The translations under genes and the position numbers were made by a program. From Ridgeia piscesae (taxonomy: Eukaryota > Annelida > Polychaeta > Sabellida > Siboglinidae), in NCBI GenBank assembly GCA_025642075.2, contig JAODUO010000430.1, forward strand, positions 1 through 64,000: a DNA stretch of 64,000 nucleotides. The letters run 5' to 3'. The notes under the pieces are model-generated. The model made no database searches and had not been told where the DNA came from. It was given only the letters and a program-made list of their open reading frames with translations. Positions 1-14,064 of this stretch are shown piece by piece (position 1 is the stretch's first letter; the number at the start of each line of letters is the position of its first letter).

Positions 1-3000
1 TTCTGGATTGGGGTTTTTGCGTGGTACTCTGAAGGGTTTGGTGCGTGGTACTCTGAGGGTTTGCGCGTGGTACTCTGGAGGGTTTGGTGCGTGGTACTCT
101 GGAAAGGGTTTGGTGCGTGGTACTCTGAAGGGTTTGGTGCGTGGTACTCTGGAGGGTTTGGTGCATGGTACTCTGGAGGGTTTGGTGCGTGGTACTCTGG
201 AGGGTTTGGTGCGTGGTACTCTGGAGGGTTTGGTGCGTGGTACTCTGGAGGGTTTGGTGCGTGGTACTCTGAAGGGTTTGCTGCGTGGTACTCTGGAGGG
301 TTTGCTGCGTGGTACTCTGGAGGGTTTGCTGCGTGGTACTCTGGAGGGTTTGCTGCGTGGTACTCTGGAGGGTTTGCTGCGTGGTACTTTGAAGGGTTTG
401 GTGCGTGGTACTCTGGAGGGTTTGGTGCATGGTACTCTGAAGGGTTTGCTGCGTGGTACTCTGAAGGGTTTGGTGCGTGGTACTCTGAAGGGTTTGGTGC
501 GTGGTTCTCTGAAGGGTTTGGTGCGTGGTACTCTGAAGGGTTTGGTGCGTGGTACACTGAAGGGTTTGATGCGTGGTTCTCTGAAGGGTTTGGTGCGTGG
601 TACTCTGAAGGGTTTGGTGCGTGGTACTCTGAAGTGTTTGATGCGTGGTACTCTGAAGGGTTTGGTGCGTGGTTCTCTGAAGGGTTTGCTGCGTGGTACT
701 CTGGAGGGTTTGGTGCGCGGTACTCTGAAGGGTTTGGTGCGTGGTACTCTGAAGGGTTTGATGCGTGGTTCTCTGAAGGGTTTGGTGCGTGGTACTCTGA
801 AGGGTTTGATGCGTGGTACTCTGAAGGGTTTGGTGCGTGGTACTCTGAAGTGTTTGCTGCGTGTTACTCTGAAGGGTTTGATGCGTGGTACTCTGAAGGG
901 TTTGATGCGTGGTATTCGGAAGGGTTTGGTGCGTGGTACTCTGAAGGGTTTGATGCATGGTACTCTGAAGGGTTTGCTGCGTGGTACTCTGAAGGGTTTG
1001 CTGCGTGGTACTCTGAATGGTTTGGTGCGTGGTACTCTGAAGGGTTTGCTGCGTGGTACTCTGAATGGTTTGGTGCGTGGTACTCTGAAGGGTTTGGTGC
1101 GTGGTACTCTGAAGGGTTTGATGCATGGTACTCTGGAGGGTTTGCTGCATGGTACTCTGAATGGTTTGGTGCGTGGTACTCTGAAGGGTTTGGTGCGTGG
1201 TACTCTGGAGGGTTTGCTGCGTGGTACTCTGGAGGGTTTGGTGCGTGATACTCTGGAGGGTTTGGTGCGTGGTACTCTGAAGGGTTTGGTGCGTGATACT
1301 CTGGAGGGTTTGGTGCATGTTACTCTGGAGGGTTTGGTGCATGGTACTCTCGAGGGTTTGGTGCGTGGTACTCTGAAGGGTTTGGTGCATGGTATTCTGA
1401 AGGGTTTGGTGCGTGGTACTCTGAAGGGTTTGGTGCGTGATACTCTGGAGGGTTTGGTGCATGTTACTCTGGAGGGTTTGGTGCATGGTACTCTCGAGGG
1501 TTTGGTGCATGGTACTCTGAAGGGTTTGGTGCATGGTATTCTGAAGGGTTTGGTGCATGGAACTCTGGAGGGTTTGGTGCATGGTATTCTGAAGGGTTTG
1601 CCCCATGGTACTCTGAAGGGTTTGGTGCGTGGTATTCTGAAGGGTTTGCTGCGTGGTACTCTGAAGGGTTTGGTGCGTGGTACTCTGAAGGGTTTGCTGC
1701 GTGGTACTCTGAAGGGTTTGATGCGTGGTACTCTGAAGGGTTTGGGGCGTGGTAATCTGAAGGGTTTGCTGCGTGGTACTCTGAAGGGTTTGATGCGTGA
1801 TACTCTGAAGGGTTTGGTGCATGGTACTCTGAAGGGTTTGATGCGTGGTACTCTGAAGGGTTTGCTACGTGGTACTCTGAAGGGTTTGCTACGTGGTACT
1901 CTGAAGGGTTTGCTACGTGGTACTCTGAAGGGTTTGCTGCGTGGTACTCTGAAGGGTTTGCTACGTGGTACTCTGAAGGGTTTGCTACGTGGTACTCTGA
2001 AGGGTTTGCTACGTGGTACTCTGAAGGGTTTGCTGCGTGGTACTCTGAAGGGTTTGCTGCGTGGTACTCTGAAGGGTTTGCTACGTGGTACTCTGAAGGG
2101 TTTGCTACGTGGTACTCTGAAGTGTTTGCTGCGTGGTACTCTGAAGCGTTTGCTGCGTGGTACTCTGAAGGGTTTGCTACGTGGTACTCTGAAGTGTTTG
2201 CTGCGTGGTACTCTGAAGTGTTTGGTGCGTGGTACTCTGAAGCGTTTGCTACGTGGTACTCTGAAGGGTTTGCTGCGTCGTACTCTGAAGGGTTTGCTGC
2301 GTGGTTCTCTGAAGGGTTTGGTGCGTGGTACTCTGAAGGGTTTGATGCGTGGTACTCTGAAGGGTTTGCTGCGTGGTACTCTGAAGGGTTTGCTGCGTGG
2401 TACTCTGAAGGGTTTGGTGCGTGGTACTCTGAAGGGTTTGCTGCGTGGTACTCTGAAGGGTTTGCTGCGTCGTACTCTGAAGGGTTTGCTGCGTGGTTCT
2501 CTGAAGGGTTTGGTGCGTGGTACTCTGAAGGGTTTGATGCGTGGTACTCTGAAGGGTTTGCTGCGTGGTACTCTGAAGGGTTTGCTGCGTGGTACTCTGA
2601 AGGGTTTGGTGCGTGGTACTCTGAAGGGTTTGATGCGTGGTACTCTGAAGGGTTTGCTGCGTCGTACTCTGAAGGGTTTGGTGCGTGGTACTCTGAAGGG
2701 TTTGATGCGTGGTACTCTGAAGGGTTTGCTGCGTGGTACTCTGAAGGGTTTGCTGCGTCGTACTCTGAAGGGTTTGGTGCGTGGTACTCTGAAGGGTTTG
2801 GTGCGTGGTACTCTGAAGGGTTTGGTGCGTGGTTCTCTGAAGGGTTTGGTGCGTGGTACTCTGAAGGGTTTGGTGCGTGGTACTCTGAAGGGTTTGATGC
2901 GTGGTTCTCTGAAGGGTTTGGTGCGTGGTACTCTGAAGGGTTTGGTGCATGGTACTCTGAAGGGTTTGGTGCGTGGTACTCTGAAGGGTTTGGTGCGTGG

Positions 3001-5390
3001 TTCTCTGAAGGGTTTGCTGCGTGGTACTCTGGAGGGTTTGGTGCGTGGTACTCTGAAGGGTTTGGTGCGTGGTACTCTGAAGGGTTTGATGCGTGGTTCT
3101 CTGAAGGGTTTGGTGCGTGGTACTCTGAAGGGTTTGATGCGTGGTACTCTGAAGGGTTTGGTGCGTGGTACTCTGAAGTGTTTGCTGCGTGTTACTCTGA
3201 AGGGTTTGATGCGTGGTACTCTGAAGGGTTTGATGCGTGGTATTCGGAAGGGTTTGGTGCGTGGTACTCTGAAGGGTTTGATGCATGGTACTCTGAAGGG
3301 TTTGCTGCGTGGTACTCTGAAGGGTTTGCTGCGTGGTACTCTGAATGGTTTGGTGCGTGGTACTCTGAAGGGTTTGCTGCGTGGTACTCTGAATGGTTTG
3401 GTGCGTGGTACTCTGAAGGGTTTGGTGCGTGGTACTCTGAAGGGTTTGATGCATGGTACTCTGGAGGGTTTGCTGCGTGGTACTCTGAATGGTTTGGTGC
3501 GTGGTACTCTGAAGGGTTTGGTGCGTGGTACTCTGGAGGGTTTGCAGCGTGGTACTCTGGAGGGTTTGGTGCGTGATACTCTGGAGGGTTTGGTGCGTGG
3601 TACTCTGAAGGGTTTGGTGCGTGATACTCTGGAGGGTTTGGTGCATGTTACTCTGGAGGGTTTGGTGCATGGTACTCTCGAGGGTTTGGTGCGTGGTACT
3701 CTGAAGGGTTTGGTGCATGGTATTCTGAAGGGTTTGGTGCGTGGTACTCTGAAGGGTTTGGTGCGTGATACTCTGGAGGGTTTGGTGCATGTTACTCTGG
3801 AGGGTTTGGTGCATGGTACTCTCGAGGGTTTGGTGCATGGTACTCTGAAGGGTTTGGTGCATGGTATTCTGAAGGGTTTGGTGCATGGAACTCTGGAGGG
3901 TTTGGTGCATGGTATTCTGAAGGGTTTGCCCCATGGTACTCTGAAGGGTTTGGTGCGTGGTATTCTGAAGGGTTTGCTGCGTGGTACTCTGAAGGGTTTG
4001 GTGCGTGGTACTCTGAAGGGTTTGCTGCGTGGTACTCTGAAGGGTTTGATGCGTGGTACTCTGAAGGGTTTGGGGCGTGGTAATCTGAAGGGTTTGCTGC
4101 GTGGTACTCTGAAGGGTTTGATGCGTGATACTCTGAAGGGTTTGGTGCATGGTACTCTGAAGGGTTTGCTGCGTGGTACTCTGAAGGGTTTGATGCGTGG
4201 TACTCTGAAGGGTTTGCTACGTGGTACTCTGAAGGGTTTGCTACGTGGTACTCTGAAGGGTTTGCTACGTGGTACTCTGAAGGGTTTGCTGCGTGGTACT
4301 CTGAAGGGTTTGCTACGTGGTACTCTGAAGGGTTTGCTACGTGGTACTCTGAAGGGTTTGCTACGTGGTACTCTGAAGGGTTTGCTGCGTGGTACTCTGA
4401 AGGGTTTGCTGCGTGGTACTCTGAAGGGTTTGCTACGTGGTACTCTGAAGGGTTTGCTACGTGGTACTCTGAAGTGTTTGCTGCGTGGTACTCTGAAGCG
4501 TTTGCTGCGTGGTACTCTGAAGGGTTTGCTACGTGGTACTCTGAAGTGTTTGCTGCGTGGTACTCTGAAGTGTTTGGTGCGTGGTACTCTGAAGCGTTTG
4601 CTACGTGGTACTCTGAAGGGTTTGCTGCGTCGTACTCTGAAGGGTTTGCTGCGTGGTTCTCTGAAGGGTTTGGTGCGTGGTACTCTGAAGGGTTTGATGC
4701 GTGGTACTCTGAAGGGTTTGCTGCGTGGTACTCTGAAGGGTTTGCTGCGTGGTACTCTGAAGGGTTTGGTGCGTGGTACTCTGAAGGGTTTGCTGCGTGG
4801 TACTCTGAAGGGTTTGGTGCGTGGTACTCTGAAGGGTTTGATGCGTGGTACTCTGAAGGGTTTGCTGCGTGGTACTCTGAAGGGTTTGCTGCGTGGTACT
4901 CTGAAGGGTTTTAGGGTTTGGTGCGTGGTACTCTGAAGGGTTTGATGCGTGGTACTCTGAAGGGTTTGCTGCGTCGTACTCTGAAGGGTTTGGTGCGTGG
5001 TACTCTGAAGGGTTTGATGCGTGGTACTCTGAAGGGTTTGCTGCGTGGTACTCTGAAGGGTTTGCTGCGTCGTACTCTGAAGGGTTTGGTGCGTGGTACT
5101 CTGAAGGGTTTGGTGCGTGGTACTCTGAAAGGTTTGCTGCGTGGTACTCTGAAGGGTTTGGTGCGTGGTACTCTGAAAGGTTTGCTGCGTGGTACTCTGA
5201 AGGGTTTGCTGCGTGGTACTCTGAAGGGTTTGGTGCGTGGTACTCTGAAGGGTTTGCTGCGTGGTACTCTGAAGGGTTTGGTGCGTGGTACTCTGAAGGG
5301 TTTGGTGCGTGGTACTCTGAAGGGTTTGGTGCGTGGTACTCTGAAGGGTTTGGTGCGTGGTACTCTGGAGGGTTTGCGTTATCATTATGT
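1..5390. repeat. 24-bp minisatellite with 2.3-kb higher-order duplication
   Basis: About 220 head-to-tail copies of a 24-bp unit (GGTTTGGTGCGTGGTACTCT plus GAAG) run from the window edge to about 5377. Because 24 is divisible by 3, two plus frames and one minus frame stay open for long stretches; the longest plus frame is 1642 codons (8-4936), of the type GLVRGTLK repeated. The commonest variable base (G/C/A in GGTTTG-N-TGCG) changes the amino acid in both open plus frames, so there is no synonymous bias supporting translation. Rare variants recur 2328 bp apart (97 units; TATTCGG at 913 and 3241, TTTGGGGCGTGG at 1741 and 4069), and 2352 bp apart after one extra unit, so half of the array is a duplicate of the other half. 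The left end lies outside the window. Confidence 0.93.
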
Positions 5391-6480
5391 AGAACACTGA
5401 CAACATAGTTTTCTACGAGTGCCGACTTATATTAATTAAGGAATCGTTTGTGCATACGGAATATATATTCCGATGTTCGTATTGTGAACATGATCTCCAT
5501 ATCTCCATATGACGTTTCACAGAAAATAATTATATTGCAAAAGTAGTGCGTCGTGATAATACCGTCCTTTATCTTCTCTGTTTTCTTGTTTAACTCGATC
5601 TACTGGTTAGCAAGCACAAGAAAAAGTATGGTGATTCATGGAAATTCACTAAACACATTTATTGACATTCAGTGACGTTTACTAATAACCACAATAGGAA
5701 ATGTCCACAGTTTGGGTTGCACAAATAGCACGACTCTTGTAGTCGGAATAAAACAGCGAGAGTATTTCGTTCCAACGAAACTTGGCGGAATCTCCGTTTC
5801 AATCGTTTTAATTTTTTGTCGATCGAAAATGTCCACGATGGAGTACGGACCAGATATTGTAATGAACTTAATATATCACTGTTTTGTATGCAACTGAATA
5901 CGCTGTAAACTGCCTGCACGACAAACTGTTATGACATGTTTTATAGAAACCGGATGCTTGCGCATCAATTTAAGTCGTCTGTATAGTCCGGTACCCCAAG
6001 CTTATATTTGTGGTAAAAAGCAGCAAAATGGAATGCAGCAAAAAGATGTTGATATCAAAATTCTTACTCTTATACCTAATATTCTGCTTGGCATGGCATA
6101 TTGTATTATATTAGAACAGTAGTTTGGTCCTGGAATTACGGATGCAGTTGTTGTTATATTTATATTCAATTCATAAAAGCGAAGTAACATTTTGTAAGCC
6201 CACCGCTGCTAATCTTAAAATGAGCTTTAACACGTTCGGAAATTAGCCATACCTAAACCTACGTATTTAGATAGACTATACCATACATAGATATATCGCA
6301 TATAAGCAAATTTCTCACATTGAGACAACATAAGTATAAAATGTACTAAATTGGCTAAGATTTACAAAGGTCACTTCAAAGTTCGATCAAGCTACCTATA
6401 GGACAGGAGTAACATGAGCTTTATTTTGCAAGACATACAACTTTATCGAGACGCATTATGACCATGTAGGCGTTACCGTC
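5391..6480. other. AT-rich intergenic spacer, no gene seen
   Basis: Unique-looking AT-rich sequence between the minisatellite and the promoter of gene copy 1. Only short open frames (under 90 codons) occur, with no recognisable domain. I see no exon, RNA gene or transposon that I can support. Confidence 0.5.
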
Positions 6481-6557
6481 GGCACAGAAGTGGTTCCATT
6501 AAGCGATTTACGACCAGAGCTCGTGAACTGACGTGGGCGAATCGTCGCTTGTATCGG

Positions 6558-6592
6558 TATATAAGGAGACGTGGTCGGTGGTGTCGGCCATT
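6558..6592 (+). promoter_or_regulatory. TATA promoter of gene copy 1
   Basis: TATATAAGG at 6558-6566 lies about 32 bp before a CCATTC initiator-like site, with the likely start A at 6590. Copies 2 and 3 have the homologous layout (TATATAAGG or TACATAAGG, then TCATTC). The start site is inferred from spacing and paralogue conservation, not from transcript data. Confidence 0.65.
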
Positions 6593-6640
6593 CGACTCTG
6601 ACTGCAAAGAAAAATCGTGTCCGTTGCCCACCAAGACAAG
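6590..6640 (+). other. Non-coding exon 1 (5' UTR) of gene copy 1
   Basis: The leader runs from the predicted start at about 6590 to a splice donor at 6641 (CAAG then GTACGG). It contains no ATG. It aligns in position with leaders ending CCAAGACCAG before GTACGTG in copies 2 and 3. Exon 2 starts after CCTCAG at 6829. Confidence 0.6.
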
Positions 6641-6841
6641 GTACGGTAAAGCGGTTTGTGTTTATTTCTAATGTTGTATAGTTTAAAGCAGTTACCTACG
6701 CGTTTAAGGACCATTGACAGGCAACTTGCCTGATATAGGGTATTTGTTTCTTTCCTAATTTAATATTTCGTCCGGTAGCTTTTCACAGTTTCATCACGTG
6801 TCTATCATTTACCACTTTATCATCCTCAGGATATCATCACC

Positions 6842-7041
6842 ATGAAGGGATCATTCCTCCTTGCCGTCCTATCAGTGATGGTCCTCCAGGCCGGTAAGTT
6901 TCCGTTCTTTTGTTCCAAGGTAAAATACAGCATAATATACATATAACTCTGGTTGATTTTCATACACCAGCAAGTCAGTAGTGTGAATAAAACACAATTG
7001 GCTTGTTCGTACGCTGGTGTGAGTGTGTGTGTGGTGTGTGT

Positions 7042-7110
<69 letters not shown>

Positions 7111-7229
7111 CGTGTGTCCGTGTGTGCGTGTGTGAGTGTGTGAGTGTGTTAGTGTGTGAGTGTGTGAGTGTGTGAGTGTGTGACTGTGTGGGTGTGAGTG
7201 TGAGTGTGTGAGTGTGGGTGAGTGTGTGA

Positions 7230-7295
<66 letters not shown>

Positions 7296-10200
7296 TAGTT
7301 TGTGAGTGTGTGTATGTGTGTTTATGTATGTGTGTGTGTTTGTGTGTATGAGTGTGTGTATGTGTACGTGTATGTGTTTATGTGTGTATCTGTCTCAGAG
7401 TGCGTATGTGTATGTGTCTGTGCGTGTGCATGTGCGTGTATGTACATGCGCGTGTGCATATGTTTGCGTGTGCATGTATGTGCAGGCGCGTGTGCATGTG
7501 TGCACGGCATTCTGTTTGATTGCACATAGAACATTTTCTTCTTTCATTTTCTTCTTTCAGCCGCCGATTTCGGGCCGTGGTCGTCTTGGGGAGACTGTAT
7601 GTGCGATCTGAAGAGATACAGAAGCCGTGTTTGCGAGTCGGAGCCTTGTGTGGGCGACTACGTGGAGAGCGAAGACTGCGCCTGTGTCCCCTTGAACGCT
7701 GCAGGTATGTTACACTTATGTTATATCAGGTTTTGAAAATAAAATAATAAGACGGAAAGACAGTCGTATACATATAACAATATCTGGGAAACATCTAGCA
7801 TTTAATTATCAACATATCTGTCGAAGTAATGTACGTGAGATATGTCCGAATTATCATTAACACAAAAATATGTGTTAGCGAATATACTGTGTAGTATCCT
7901 TTTTAATTCAACGTGATAATGTTGCGATTATTTCTCCATTCGCGGTGTAGTTGACTGTCCGATGGTGTCCGGCGCCGACAGCGTCTATGGCCTGCTGGGT
8001 GACCCGTGCAACTGTCAGAACTACTACCAGTGCGAATACAACACAACGACGGAACAGTTCATCGCCATCCAGCGAAGCTGCAACCCGTGTGAGATTTGGG
8101 ATCAGGAAGTCCTCACCTGTGTCAGGGATGAGAGCAAGGGAGACTGCACTTTCTTCCCCACTACCCAGGGAATTGGTGAGTTTGAGGAACCGTCGTAATC
8201 TCTCTGTTCTCTCAATTACTAGACGATATTGCCAAAGAAGAACAGTTTGGGGATTTCTGACTTTATTACCAGCGTGTTGCTGGATTATACATATGTGTTT
8301 ATTTTTTATCCTAATGAAACGAAAAATGGCCAACAATATTTTAATTGTGATATAATTAATGGGTTGGCTGCCACGAGAGCGACCAAATAGATTACTGGTG
8401 ACGGTCCCTCGTCCCTTTGTTATCTTATCTACGTTAACACAAATTATATTTTCTTATAATTACATTCATGTTATGTTCAACTCAACTTCGTGTCATGTTA
8501 CTGCATTGATGAAATACTATATGATAATTTAAATTGTAGGTAATTTTGCTTGAGCATTGCTTTTGTATTGCTGTATGTACTGGGTCAATAAACATTTCCG
8601 ATTCCGATTCAGATTCCGATTGTTATTAAAATAGACACACAGTAGCATGCAATCCAACCACTATAAACGATAATAACAATGACATTTAAATATGTATTGT
8701 ATTAAATGTTGGTACACAAAATGATGTTTACATTTTTGTGATTCTTGGTTGTAACTTAGCGTGCTTTCCAACAATGCATTCAGCTGCTCCTACTGCTCGT
8801 TACAGGCGAGTGCCCACTGGGAGAGGCGGACAACCCCGCACAGTTCATCCTGGGCAACGAGACCATGGACTGTGCACCAGGCACTACTTTCAACCTCACT
8901 CTGTGCACGTGTATCAGAATTGTACCATGTAAGTATTGCGAGTTATCTAAAGGTGTGGTTCTACCTACGGAACAACAGCCGTGTGTATCCCTCTTGCAAA
9001 ATACTGATTTACACAAACCACTGGGTGGACGTGAATGTGGTTTACCAGAAAGTATAATTGTAATCGAAATTTCGATATGTCATTTGATGAACAAGGATAC
9101 ATGATGCTTTGATTATTTTTTACTACCTAAAATAATTACAATAGTAGGTCATAACTTAATTATATTTTAATTCTCGAAACAAATATGTTTAGATAAGTCC
9201 TTGAAATTAATGTTGTATATTTCAATACCAGAAACCATAACAATTCATCATACGCCTATCAAAATATGTTGTGATTAAGATATACTTTTAGTTGTACACA
9301 TAATTCTAAGCCTAATTACTGTAAACAAATTAAAAAAATTGCAATGTAGTTGCATTAGTGGTAAGGCTTGGTATCGTTTATTTAATGTGCTACACGGCTA
9401 AAACGAGAAGATATCTGACTTCTCAGCTCGATAGATATAATCGGATATCCGACGACGTAGAGTTAAATGCAAGTGATGTATATATTTGTGTTGGTAGATG
9501 TAACAGAGATGGTTGAGATCGCCAGTGTGATGTTCGAAGATGAAAATACAATCACGGCCTCAAAGGGTCTGTGGCTCTTCAACCAGAACGTCGAGCTCAC
9601 CAGCGACGGTTGTATGTCTGGCAAGTGCGGTTTCTTCAACAGCACCGCCGAGTCCAAGTTGGAACTCGCCTACTTCAGCAACGCCCTCGACCGCTTCGAG
9701 CAGTTCTCCGTGAGACTCTTCTTCAAGAGATCGGCTGGTGTCTCTGGCGAACGGTCTCTGGTCGACAACTCCGAGTGCACCATTGACGGATCCGTCGTTG
9801 GCAAGTCTTCTGCTAGTGATGCTTTGGGCTACTTCGCAAATGAGAATGGCACCAAGGTTGACTTCACCGCTCCTGTAAGTACTCCGCCGTATTTCGCTTT
9901 TAAGCGTTTCAGTGTCGTAGCAATAGTAATGAATGTTTTTCTGAGACATAACGGTATCCATATCGTTTGAATGCTAACGCCAAAATAACATAGGCTATAA
10001 TCGACATATGCAATTTAGAATAATGGTATTCCTTTCCGTATACATTCAAAGTAATGTAATGATATATGCCAAACATTTTGCGATAAGTAAAATGAGCGAA
10101 AACGTTTGCATCTCTGCACTGTTTTACTATTAACCAGAATAGTCTTAGATTACCGATGTGTTGATGTTTGCTCCAGGCTGCTGAAGACACGTGGAACCAA

Positions 10201-11469
10201 CTCGTGATGACATACGACGGTGAAGTTGCTTCGTTCTACCTGAACAAGGATCTCGTCTCTCAACAGGCACTCGGTGGTACGCTGTGTTATAATACAGTGA
10301 TACCTGCTTTGATCTGAGTTTGAAACCACGTAGCGCGAGATTGAAATAAACCTGTGCTCTAGAATGTTAAAAGTGTTCCTTCAAACAATGTAAATAATCA
10401 TTCACCGGTTTCCTCTTACCTCAATCTAATATAGCGTATAACAAAATATGGTCAGCATGAGTAGTAGAAACAGGAAAATACAAATATTGAGCCGCACAGT
10501 CTAAAGTCCTTTACAAAGAATCAAGTGCTCATACGTTGAGGGGGTACACTGAAGAATCGTTTCCTGTTTGTGACATTCGCTTACATACTACAGTTAATAA
10601 TATTGTCGTGTGTCGTAGCGTAATGTAGTGTATTCGAGCGTAGTATTGCGTAGCACAGTGTTGGTAACGTAATGTAGTGTAATGTAGTGTAATGCAATTT
10701 AGCGTAATGTGTAGTAGTATAACATGATATTATATAACATAACTTAGCATAATATTACGCTACATGGTATATCATTACATTAATATGTTCCGTCTAGGGC
10801 GACTGAACAGGGTCAAGGCCTCGATGGTGTTCGGCGGTTGCACCTGTGGTGGCGACTGCTACTTCGATGGATACTTGGATTCGGTATGTTCGCTTGGTGA
10901 CAGTGCGCTAGTCGTTGTATATGTCCACTAACTATATGTCATAATGATATGGCAACATACCTGATACGAAATAGCCCACCCAACAGTGGCGTGGGTTTGT
11001 CGCAGCATCGCAAATATGTTGCTTGTTTGAATTCCCACCGTTCCACTTCGTTACTGAATTATCCCTGCTATCCGATGCGCGAACCTAATACTACAGGATA
11101 AGTTGGTGTGGTCCATGTTACCAAACCATTGTTTACGAAAATGTAACTTTTGTTTTTTCGTATACTATTAAGAGGAACGGAGTTTGCAGTAACAATAAAC
11201 ATTGTATTATATATTTAATGGCGATTTATTGTCGCCGATTTTAATATCGCACCATTTTCTGAAATATTTTATATGACTTTTATAAACAAATATTGTTATG
11301 TTGACCGCGGAATATATAATTTATGTGCGCTCTCAACATTACCATACTGGAGGTGTTGACTTAGCTAACAATGCGTTGCTTCTGTCGACAGATCTGCTTC
11401 CTGAAGGGGGCTCTGGACCAGACTAGTGTAGAAATTCTGTACGACAACCCAAGCATGTGTCTTCCATAG
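6842..11469 (+). CDS. Secreted TSP1-like/CBM14-like/LamG3-like protein, copy 1 (Pif/BMSP-type shell-matrix family)
   Basis: Coding exons are 6842-6893, 7561-7704, 7951-8175, 8806-8928, 9498-9874, 10177-10276, 10798-10883 and 11392-11469, all with GT-AG borders and compatible phases, giving 394 residues. Residues 1-17 are a signal peptide (hydrophobic core LLAVLSVMVL, Ala at the likely cleavage site). Residues 20-60 form a six-cysteine thrombospondin-1-like module (PWSSWGDC; the usual CGxG is missing). Residues 68-131 form a peritrophin-A/CBM14-like chitin-binding module (CNCQNYYQC). Residues 143-176 look like a second, shortened cysteine module (CAPGTTFNLTLCTC). Residues about 186-394 resemble the LamG3-type domain of mollusc Pif (LFFKRSAGVSGERSLVDNSE; GGCTCGGDCYFDGYLD). 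NxS/T sites include N96, N158 and N170. Exons 3, 4 and 5 are symmetric phase 1-1, one module each. There is no VWA domain, unlike full Pif. The predicted role is extracellular matrix or chitin binding, by family inference. Confidence 0.85.
7018..7505 (+). repeat. TG microsatellite in intron 2 of copy 1
   Basis: Impure (TG)n with GAGTGTG and TATG variants fills most of intron 2. Every gene copy has a TG-rich tract here (22552-23360 and 45478-45552), of very different length. Confidence 0.9.
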
Positions 11470-11528
11470 GGGAAATACCTTTCGACGCACAATTGACCAA
11501 ACGAAAACGACTCTGATGTAATCATCGA

Positions 11529-11534
11529 AATAAA
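11529..11534 (+). terminator. Polyadenylation signal of copy 1
   Basis: AATAAA lies 60 bp after the stop codon, in the context CATCGAAATAAATTGCAT. The same context follows the last exon in copies 2 and 3 and in the 3' stump at 35197. Confidence 0.75.
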
Positions 11535-11689
11535 TTGCATTTAAAAATATCAGTATGGTCGTGACTGTTTTTATGTCGTTATCCACAGTTCAGATAGTAC
11601 GTGTACATCATACTGGACAAGTATAATTACAGAAAAATAAGAAATGATATGTTGCTTTCGGAAGAGATTTTGGAAATACGAAAGTTGTT

Positions 11690-11803
11690 GTATATATATA
11701 TATGCAGTTATAATATTTATTATACTGTATTATAAAATATATAAAATATAACTTTACAATATTATAATATATATATATATATGAAACTGTGCTAATGTCA
11801 TTA

Positions 11804-11897
<94 letters not shown>

Positions 11898-11905
11898 ATA
11901 TAGTA
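11690..11905. repeat. AT-rich tract with (AT)n
   Basis: Long TA dinucleotide runs, purest at about 11813-11885. The homologous place downstream of copy 2 is 27325-27510. Confidence 0.9.
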
Positions 11906-12111
11906 TATACAGAAAATATTCTAATTATATATTGTAGAGTACTTTCCAGAAAAAAAAAAATATATCTAATTACTACAATAATATTAAATACTTTCCCAGT
12001 GTTCTTTAAAAGAATATTAATACTTATATCAGTATATATCAGTATATAAAAAAATTAATACAACATGTATAATGCAGACAGCATCACAAACATACTATAC
12101 CACACTGATCC

Positions 12112-12474
<363 letters not shown>

Positions 12475-12479
12475 GTTTG

Positions 12480-13860
12480 TGTGTGTATGTATATAACATA
12501 AATTAAGTGTTTGAGGGCAAAGCGCTCTATATCCATTTCTGACGTTTCGAGATAAACGCGCTTATGTGGTTTATTCTCAGAGGGCACATCCGCATCATAT
12601 TCAAATATCTTAAAAACATCAAATCAAAGAGGTTGCATACAGAATTTGAAATGTTGTGTTGCATTTTATTAATGAAGCATAACACACAGTATGACGTTTG
12701 GTATAAAAATGCTATATATACATGATACATGATTTCAAAACACGCCATTGGTCTACAGATTGACACAAATTGAGGTTGTCATTAAACATTTCTTACAAAT
12801 AAAAATTGATGTATTGTAAAAAAATTATTAGTTAACACAAGTCACCATGTGAATTCAACAATACAATTGGAACATGATATTAACGATTTTGTCATCTTGT
12901 GTAGTTTCTACGGGGTCTCCTAAAATGTATTTAATGGTGTAGCAGATATTGGAAACCGAAGTAGTGCTTTCGTGTTGACAAGAAACAATGTAATAAATAA
13001 GTTTAAAAGTAACATTAATTGAAGAGAAGACTTATTTTATATTATAATTTCAAATAGAAACAGACAAGTTATTTAATCGATGTTATCGAGGTATTATTAA
13101 TCGTCATGGAATTATAGATAACAGAATAATTAATAACTGAAACAAAATAAAATATTAAAAACTTTACGCGTTAGAAGATTATAACGCTACAGGTATCAAT
13201 TTACTTTTGCAACGCCCAATCAGTGGTGATTACATATAGCAGCGTCACCCCTCAATTAATAATAGTAAATGTGGTATTGACTCATTTTAAATAAACAAAT
13301 TTACGTATGGCGTAACTACATTAATTGCAAACATGGCACACTTTACTAATACCGTTAACGTAAGCAATAAATATAAGGCAACATAATTGTTTGGATATTC
13401 AATAATGTTTTCGCGTTTGGCTTACGGAAAGGTTTTGTGTAAAGTCGTAAGCATAGCAGCTTAGGCTTTGCGTGTTCCATTTCTAGCCACATTTTGATAG
13501 TTGCAACGGATTTGGTGTATTTTGTTATTGCCACAAAGGCGAAACAAGTTCATTTGTTTACGTTTATGCTTGCGAATTAATATCCGAATTATGTTTACTA
13601 CCCTTTGAGGATAGGTTAGTGCGTATTTTCAAGTTATCAGTAGCTGCCTCTACAAGATGCCGCCAGTACGACAAGCGGTTGTTCATTGGACAAATAGGAT
13701 ATGTCCCATTTTGGAAACAAACACGGCGGTTATTGCTTTTCGGAAGCAAACATTCTCTTATGCATTGCACTTAAATGTCACGTTTTGGAGGAAAATTATA
13801 GTTCACTACGTCGGCGAGGCTCTGACGTAAACCTTGCTACACGTGTTAGGCGAATGTTGG
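12480..13860. other. 3' flank of copy 1, non-coding
   Basis: AT-rich sequence repeated almost unchanged at 27850-29190 behind copy 2. No gene is recognised. Short open frames at 13564-13770 and 28950-29150 (minus) are conserved between the two flanks only because the whole block is duplicated. Confidence 0.6.
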
Positions 13861-13871
13861 CGCTCAAATCG

Positions 13872-14051
<180 letters not shown>

Positions 14052-14064
14052 CATATTCAATTCA

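Noticed and set aside
8..4936. 1642-codon open frame (GLVRGTLK repeats)
   Set aside because: Explained by a 24-bp tandem repeat. Two other frames are also open, the main variable base is non-synonymous in both plus frames, and the array continues after the stop without change.
13564..13770. Minus-strand 68-codon frame conserved at 28950-29150
   Set aside because: Conserved only because the whole 3' flank of copies 1 and 2 is duplicated; non-coding sequence around it is equally conserved.
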